From Thermophilibacter provencensis (GTDB lineage: Bacteria > Actinomycetota > Coriobacteriia > Coriobacteriales > Atopobiaceae): a DNA stretch of 64,000 bases. Positions 59,610 through 64,000 of this stretch are shown here, piece after piece. A program made the translations under genes and the position numbers. The stretch lies in NCBI RefSeq assembly GCF_900128445.1, contig NZ_LT671417.1, forward strand, positions 496,001 through 560,000. The letters run 5' to 3'. The notes beneath the pieces were generated by a model. The model saw only the letters and a list, made by a program, of their open reading frames with translations. It was not told where the DNA came from and ran no database searches. The stretch's first letter is position 1. The number at the start of each line of letters is the position of its first letter.

Positions 59610-61754
59610 CTAGCGTCCCGTGGCGATTCTCATCGCAACGTCGTGCGCCAGGAGCTCAAGCGAGTCGTCCAGCGGGGCAAGATCGACCTTCTCGCCACGC
59701 CGGCGCAGGGCGCGCTCGATCAGCCAGTCGGTGACGCCAGGGTTCTTGGGCAGGATCGGCCCGTGCAGGTAGGTGCCCACAACGCCGTCATGAAGCACGC
59801 CCTCTCCGCCGTCCTCGCCGTTGTTGCCGGTCCCGTGGATCATCGCGCGCCCCAGGGGCTTCTCGCCCGCGCCCAGAACCGTGCGCCCCGCATGGTTCTC
59901 AAAGCCCACGATCGGCGTGTCGCATACGGGCGACTCAATCGCCACGTTGCCAATCAGGCGCGTGGTCCCGGCTGTCGTCTCGATGTCCAGCACGTGCAGC
60001 CCCTCCACGCGCTCCCCGCCCATCATGTAGTAGTGGCCGAGCAGCTGGTAGCCGCCGCAGATGGCGAGAAGAGCGCCGCCCCCCTCGACGTAGGCCTCCA
60101 CCTTCTCTCGCTGCGCCTGCAGCTCGCGGCAGACGGCGAGCTGGTCGCGGTCCGCGCCTCCGCCCAGAAGCACGATGTCGGCGTCGGTGAGGTCAAGCTC
60201 CTGGCCCATGAGGACCTGGTCAACCCGGCAGGGGATGCCGCGCCAGGAGCAGCGCTTGGAGAGCGAGGCGATGTTTCCGCCGTCCCCGTAGAGGTTGAGG
60301 GCGTCGGGGTAGAGATGCACGATGCGCAGGGGACGCTCGAGCGCCACCGGTGACGGGGCGGCGCCCTTGGGGGGCGTCGCGGGCGGGGTATGTGAATTGG
60401 GGACTGTCCCCAATTTGCAGAGGCGCTCGAGCTCGGCAACGACGGGCGGGAAAGCGGTGTAGTTGGCGATCACATGGAGCCTCTCGCCCGCGGCGACAAA
60501 GCGCAGGGCGTCCTCGACGCCGTCGACGAGCTCGATGGGGCAGCCCAGCTCGGCGTACTTCACGCGCACCGCCATGTCCTCACGGCGGGTGCCCCCCACG
60601 CAGACGCAGCGCAGGTCGGCGAGGTCGCGAAGGCGCTCGAGGTCGATGTCCCAGATCCAGGAGACATCGTGGCCGTCAGCGTCGTTGTCGTTGAGGAAGA
60701 GGGCCACATAGCGCCCGTCCTCCGCACGCACCTGCTGCACCATACGGTTGAAGCCTGTGGGGTTCTTCGCGAGGTTGCTCACGACGGAGTGGCCGCTGTC
60801 GAGCCGGTAGGTCTTGCCGCGCCCGCTGGCGGGCTCGTAGACGTCGAGCGCGCCCTGGAAGTCGTCCGCGTCTCCGCCGCCGAGCAGGCACGCCACAAGG
60901 GCCGCCATCACGTTGTAGACCATGTAGAGGCCGCTGTAGCGGGTGGTCACGTGGTGCCGCACGTAGTTCTCGCCCCGACGGTCCTCGACGTCAAACTCGT
61001 AGCCGCCGCAGGTCAAAGTCACGTTGACCGCGGCAAAGGCCAGCTCGGGGCGCTCCCAGCCGCACGCGGGACAGCGGTACTTGCCCAGCTGCCCGTAATG
61101 CACGTACGCGTAGTCCAGGGGCGCGTTGCACTTCGCGCAGAAGCGACTGTCTGAGATGCGGTCGGCCTCCTGGCCGGTGGGCTCGTCGATGCCGAAGGGA
61201 ACGCCCGGATTGTCCACGCGCGCCGCAATGGAGGCGCAGAGCGGGTCGTCAGCGTTGTAGGCAAGGGCGGTCTGCGGCGAGCGGCGCAGCGCCTCGGCGA
61301 TCACGTCCTGGGTGTGGTCAATCTCGCCGTAGCGGTCCAGCTGATCGCGGAACAGGTTGAGGAGGACGAGCGCGCGCGGCCGAAGCGCCGGCAGCACGCG
61401 CACGGTGTAGAGCTCATCGCACTCGAAGCAGCCCACGTGCGCACCCGCCCCGCGTGACTCCACGAGCGCGGAAGCGATGCCCGACTCCATGTTGTTGCCC
61501 GCGCGGTTGCACACCATACCCCCGGTCCCCGCCGCGAGCGCGTCGGCGGCGAGCCCGGTCGTGGTGGTCTTGCCGTTGGTGCCCGTGATGACCACGGAGC
61601 GCTCAAGCGCGCCACCCAGCTCGCCGATGAGGTTCGGGGCAAGGCGCAGCGCCACGGCGCCGGGCGCGTTTCCGCCGCCACGATGCAGCAGGCGAGTGGT
61701 GCCCCAGCGCGCCGCGTCGGCGGCGAGGCAGGCGATTCTAACGCGCGGGTTCAT
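59610..61754 (-). CDS. Fused lipid II isoglutaminyl synthase: MurT ligase plus GatD amidotransferase
   Basis: A 714-residue protein in one frame. Residues 1-445 are MurT: P-loop G-T-N-G-K-T-T-T-T (58-66), the extra zinc ribbon C-A-K-C (206-209) and C-P-A-C (228-231), and a DUF1727-type C-terminal domain. Residues about 473-714 are GatD, a glutamine amidotransferase with the nucleophile C566 in A-I-C-G-G-Y-Q and H664 in Y-L-H-G-P. Together they amidate the D-Glu of lipid II. They are normally two adjacent genes. The joint (446-472) begins C-K-L-G-T-V-P-N-S, which is encoded by a dispersed palindromic repeat. GGAGGGAG precedes ATG 61754; longer starts were rejected. Confidence 0.9.
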   Translation of the reverse strand: MNPRVRIACLAADAARWGTTRLLHRGGGNAPGAVALRLAPNLIGELGGALERSVVITGTNGKTTTTGLAADALAAGTGGMVCNRAGNNMESGIASALVESRGAGAHVGCFECDELYTVRVLPALRPRALVLLNLFRDQLDRYGEIDHTQDVIAEALRRSPQTALAYNADDPLCASIAARVDNPGVPFGIDEPTGQEADRISDSRFCAKCNAPLDYAYVHYGQLGKYRCPACGWERPELAFAAVNVTLTCGGYEFDVEDRRGENYVRHHVTTRYSGLYMVYNVMAALVACLLGGGDADDFQGALDVYEPASGRGKTYRLDSGHSVVSNLAKNPTGFNRMVQQVRAEDGRYVALFLNDNDADGHDVSWIWDIDLERLRDLADLRCVCVGGTRREDMAVRVKYAELGCPIELVDGVEDALRFVAAGERLHVIANYTAFPPVVAELERLCKLGTVPNSHTPPATPPKGAAPSPVALERPLRIVHLYPDALNLYGDGGNIASLSKRCSWRGIPCRVDQVLMGQELDLTDADIVLLGGGADRDQLAVCRELQAQREKVEAYVEGGGALLAICGGYQLLGHYYMMGGERVEGLHVLDIETTAGTTRLIGNVAIESPVCDTPIVGFENHAGRTVLGAGEKPLGRAMIHGTGNNGEDGGEGVLHDGVVGTYLHGPILPKNPGVTDWLIERALRRRGEKVDLAPLDDSLELLAHDVAMRIATGR
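60395..60415. repeat. 21-base GGGGACTGTCCCC palindrome inside the murT-gatD gene
   Basis: AATTGGGGAC and its complement around a central T; the same element as 6622-6642. It lies exactly in the linker between the two enzyme domains and is read in frame. Confidence 0.92.
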
Positions 61755-61912
61755 GCGGGGCTCCCTCCAGGCGGCTCTCGTTGCAGCAATACTAGCACGC
61801 AGGCCAGGGCGGCCCTTCCGGTCCCGTGATCCGTGGGCGGGGGGTCCGCGTGGGGCGGGGGGCGCAACTCTGCTAGTATCAGTTCTGTCGCGTCCGCGGG
61901 GATGCTTCTTTT

Positions 61913-61984
61913 GGAGTGCTTTCCACCGGGATCCCGAAGGTCGTGTGCGCGACATGCCCCTCTGGGCATCCAGCAAAGCCCTCC
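61913..61984 (+). promoter_or_regulatory. Structured leader of queT (possible riboswitch)
   Basis: GGAGTGCTTT (61913-61922) can pair with AAAGCCCTCC (61975-61984) with one mismatch. The enclosed 52 bases can form three small hairpins: CGGG-AT-CCCG, GTCG/CGAC and ATGCCC-CTCT-GGGCAT. A closed multi-branch fold ending 18 bases before a queuosine-precursor transporter gene is what a preQ1 or other ligand-sensing leader could look like, but I could not match it to a known class. TAGTAT at 61874-61879 may be the -10 box. Confidence 0.4.
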
Positions 61985-62002
61985 GACAGAAAAGAGAGAA
62001 GC

Positions 62003-62623
62003 ATGGGACAGCACAACGCGGCAGCAAACATCACGGCACATCACGTCGACGCGAGAAGAACGGCGCGCATCGGGGCCGTTGCGGCCATCTATGCGGCTCT
62101 GACGCTCTGCGCCCTGCTCTTCCTTGGCAGCCTCGCCTGGGGGCCGGTGCAGTTCCGCGTCTCCGAGGCCGCGTGCGTCCTGGCGCTCTTCACCGCCGAC
62201 GCCGTTCCCGGCCTGGCGCTCGGCTGCGCCATCGCCAACCTCGCCAACATCGCGCTCTCAGGCACCGGAATGCTCGGCATGCTCGACGTGGTCTTCGGCA
62301 GCCTCGCCACCGCACTTGGCGCCTGGTTCACGTGGCGCAACCGCCGCCGTCCCGCGCTCGCGCTCATGGGGCCGGTGCTTGCCAACGCCCTCATCGTTCC
62401 GCTCTACCTCCCGCTCATGCTTCAGGGAATCGGCTTCTACACCATCCCGTTCACCAGCATCGCCATCGACGGCGCGTACCCGGCCATGTACGTCTTCGGC
62501 CTGATCGCCACCGGCGTCGGGGAGGCGGTGGTGATGTACGTGCTTGGCCTGCCGCTCGCCCGGGCCCTCTCCAAGACGTCGCTTCCCCGCCAGCTGGGCA
62601 GCGATGGGTCGACGCAGGGGTAG
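62003..62623 (+). CDS. queT: QueT-family transporter (ECF S component, queuosine precursor)
   Basis: A 206-residue membrane protein with about six helices. The N-terminal A-R-I-G-A-V-A-A-I-Y-A-A-L-T-L, then Q-F-R-V-S-E-A and G-C-A-I-A-N-L match the QueT family, the substrate-binding subunit of an energy-coupling-factor importer for preQ1 or queuine. The shared ECF module would be encoded elsewhere. AGAGAGAAGC precedes ATG 62003. It fits with gluQ in this window. Confidence 0.85.
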   Translation: MGQHNAAANITAHHVDARRTARIGAVAAIYAALTLCALLFLGSLAWGPVQFRVSEAACVLALFTADAVPGLALGCAIANLANIALSGTGMLGMLDVVFGSLATALGAWFTWRNRRRPALALMGPVLANALIVPLYLPLMLQGIGFYTIPFTSIAIDGAYPAMYVFGLIATGVGEAVVMYVLGLPLARALSKTSLPRQLGSDGSTQG

Positions 62624-62626
62624 CGC

Positions 62627-63910
62627 TTGAATCCGGCCATCGTCATACCGTCGTACTGGGCCGAGGGGGCGCAGCCAGGAGTCCTCGGCGAGCGGGGGGT
62701 CTATGACTACACCACCCCGATTGACAAGCCCCTGCCCGAGCTGGAGCTCTGCCTCTCGTCTCTTGACCAGGTGCGCGGCGTCATCCGCGTGATCGTGCTC
62801 GTGGTGGCGCCCGTCACGTGCGAGGACTCGGCGCGCGCCCGCGTGGAAAGCATCTGCCGCGCGCACCCCGCGCTGAACCCCCTCGTCATCGGCGCCCGCG
62901 AGGCCGCTCATGTGGAGCACGCCGTCGCCCGCATGGCGCACCACGTCACGGGCGAAACGGTCGCGCTGCGCGGCTACGGCGCCATCAAGAACATGGGCCT
63001 TGCGGTCGCTGCCGTCTTCGGCCACGACGTCGTGGTCTTCCTCGATGACGACGAGGTCGTTCTGGACCCCGACTTCCTCATCAATGCGGTGCACGGCCTC
63101 GGCTCGCTCACGAGGCAGAACCTCAAGGTCCTCGTCAAGAGCGGCTTCTTCATCGATGCCAACAACAGCCCATATGCCAATCCCACCGACGAGTGGACCG
63201 AGAAGTACTGGTCAAAGGCGACGGAGTTCAACCGCGTCATGGAGCGGATGCAGACATCGTCGTCGCGCTTCTCGCGGTCGAACCACCTCTGCGGCGGGTG
63301 CTGCGCCCTGCACGCCGAGGCATACTCGAAGGTCCCCTTCGACCCGTACATCACGCGCGGCGAGGACCTCGACTACGTGCTCAACCTGAGGGCAAACGGC
63401 ATGGACGCGTGGTTTGACAACGCGTGGTTCGTCCGCTCGCAGCCGCCCGAGGAGATGGCGGGCGTCCCGTCCATGTTCATGCAGGACGTCCATCGCTGGC
63501 TGTACGAGTATCGCAAGCTCGACGCCATGAACTCTCGTCGCGACCTGCGCACCATCACGCCCGAGTCCCTCATGCCCTATCCGGCGCCGTGGCTCTCCGC
63601 CGGCGTGCGCCGTCGCGTCTTCCAAACGGCCCTGCGTCGGTTCATCAAGGGCCCTAATCGCCTTGCGTACCTGCGCATCCTCACAAAGGGGCGCTACGAT
63701 GCCGACAAGTTCGCCCGCGCGGCGAGCTCGCGCTACCTGTCCTTCTCGATGATGTGGCCGGGCGTGGTCGCGGCCCTCTGGGAAGATCCGCTGCTCCAGA
63801 GCGCCATCAGGCGCACCGGCGAGGTCGTGCCCCCGGAGGAGCGCGCGGCGGCCACGGCAGACGACCTCGGAGACACCGGGTCGCTCCCGACGGTAGGTGA
63901 GGCCCAGTGA
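62627..63910 (+). CDS. Family 2-like glycosyltransferase
   Basis: A 427-residue protein with a GT-A fold: A-I-V-I-P-S-Y-W at the start, the metal site F-L-D-D-D-E-V-V-L-D-P near 140-150, and H-L-C-G-G-C-C-A-L-H followed by R-G-E-D-L-D-Y (about 245) as acceptor/catalytic region. No membrane helix is evident. It starts with TTG four bases after the queT stop, with the ribosome site inside queT, and is followed by an overlapping membrane-protein gene, so it may build a cell-surface polymer. Confidence 0.82.
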   Translation: MNPAIVIPSYWAEGAQPGVLGERGVYDYTTPIDKPLPELELCLSSLDQVRGVIRVIVLVVAPVTCEDSARARVESICRAHPALNPLVIGAREAAHVEHAVARMAHHVTGETVALRGYGAIKNMGLAVAAVFGHDVVVFLDDDEVVLDPDFLINAVHGLGSLTRQNLKVLVKSGFFIDANNSPYANPTDEWTEKYWSKATEFNRVMERMQTSSSRFSRSNHLCGGCCALHAEAYSKVPFDPYITRGEDLDYVLNLRANGMDAWFDNAWFVRSQPPEEMAGVPSMFMQDVHRWLYEYRKLDAMNSRRDLRTITPESLMPYPAPWLSAGVRRRVFQTALRRFIKGPNRLAYLRILTKGRYDADKFARAASSRYLSFSMMWPGVVAALWEDPLLQSAIRRTGEVVPPEERAAATADDLGDTGSLPTVGEAQ

Positions 63911-64000
63911 TAGGAAGGCTTCGCCCGCGCCGACGCTCCGCGGACGTTCTTCTCGCCGTGTGCGCCGTCCTTCTTGCCGCCCTGCTCATCACGAGCATGC
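63907..64000 (+). CDS. Start of a membrane or exported protein (runs off the window)
   Basis: GTG 63907 overlaps the glycosyltransferase stop in a GTGA junction. The 31 visible residues have a basic start (R-L-R-P-R-R-R-S) and a hydrophobic helix (V-L-L-A-V-C-A-V-L-L-A-A-L-L-I), so the protein is anchored in or exported through the membrane. The rest lies outside the window. Confidence 0.65.
   Translation, partial: MIGRLRPRRRSADVLLAVCAVLLAALLITSM

Overview
The window looks like chromosome of an anaerobic, GC-rich actinobacterium of the class Coriobacteriia, most likely family Atopobiaceae (Olsenella-like). The grounds are very high GC, a split transketolase, a one-chain pyruvate:ferredoxin oxidoreductase, several mannose-family PTS systems, an actinobacterial FhaA/FhaB/PP2C/SEDS-PBP/PASTA-kinase cluster, MurT/GatD, and purine and arginine genes scattered singly. 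The family assignment is inference; no 16S or marker search was possible. Most of the window is core chromosome. I see no phage, plasmid, IS transposase or CRISPR array.

Layout. 1-6.7 kb: tail of an unknown gene, split transketolase, rpiB, TetR regulator, glgB, and argG behind an arginine-codon leader peptide. 6.8-9.6 kb: membrane protein plus a two-component system. 9.65-10.9 kb: an isolated nuclease-like gene with a hairpin element. 11-16.2 kb: argH, a large repeat-rich wall-anchored protein, purB. 16.2-21.8 kb: TSCPD protein, Tat lipoprotein, second two-component system, purC, membrane protein. 21.8-31.8 kb: tRNA-Arg, then a minus-strand cell-wall and kinase cluster. 31.9-33.5 kb: tRNA-Leu and a second nuclease-like gene bracketed by two 79-bp hairpins. 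33.5-36.4 kb: small membrane protein, serS, a LexA-box gene, GntR regulator. 36.5-42 kb: mannose-type PTS diverging from deoC-manA-epimerase. 42-47.3 kb: tRNA-Arg, tRNA-Ser, gluQ, GNAT, purH, DUF4143 ATPase, AT-rich island. 47.6-54.7 kb: a second PTS joined to cysteine-processing enzymes. 54.7-64 kb: C39-like lipoprotein, nifJ, a fused MurT-GatD gene, queT, a glycosyltransferase and the start of a membrane protein.

The strongest leads are four. (1) A two-member family of AbiEi/DUF559-like nuclease genes is associated with long hairpins that share a loop core; in one copy the hairpins form terminal inverted repeats and one of them supplies the stop codon. (2) A compact operon couples a sugar PTS to an ATC-hydrolase-like protein, an M20 dipeptidase, cysteine desulfidase and a HAD phosphatase, suggesting import and breakdown of a cysteine-containing sugar conjugate. 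(3) argG has a 25-residue leader ending in clustered Arg codons, with mutually exclusive RNA pairings. (4) MurT and GatD are joined in one frame by a linker that encodes a dispersed palindromic repeat. Several palindrome families and one over-represented decamer run through the window and are listed separately.
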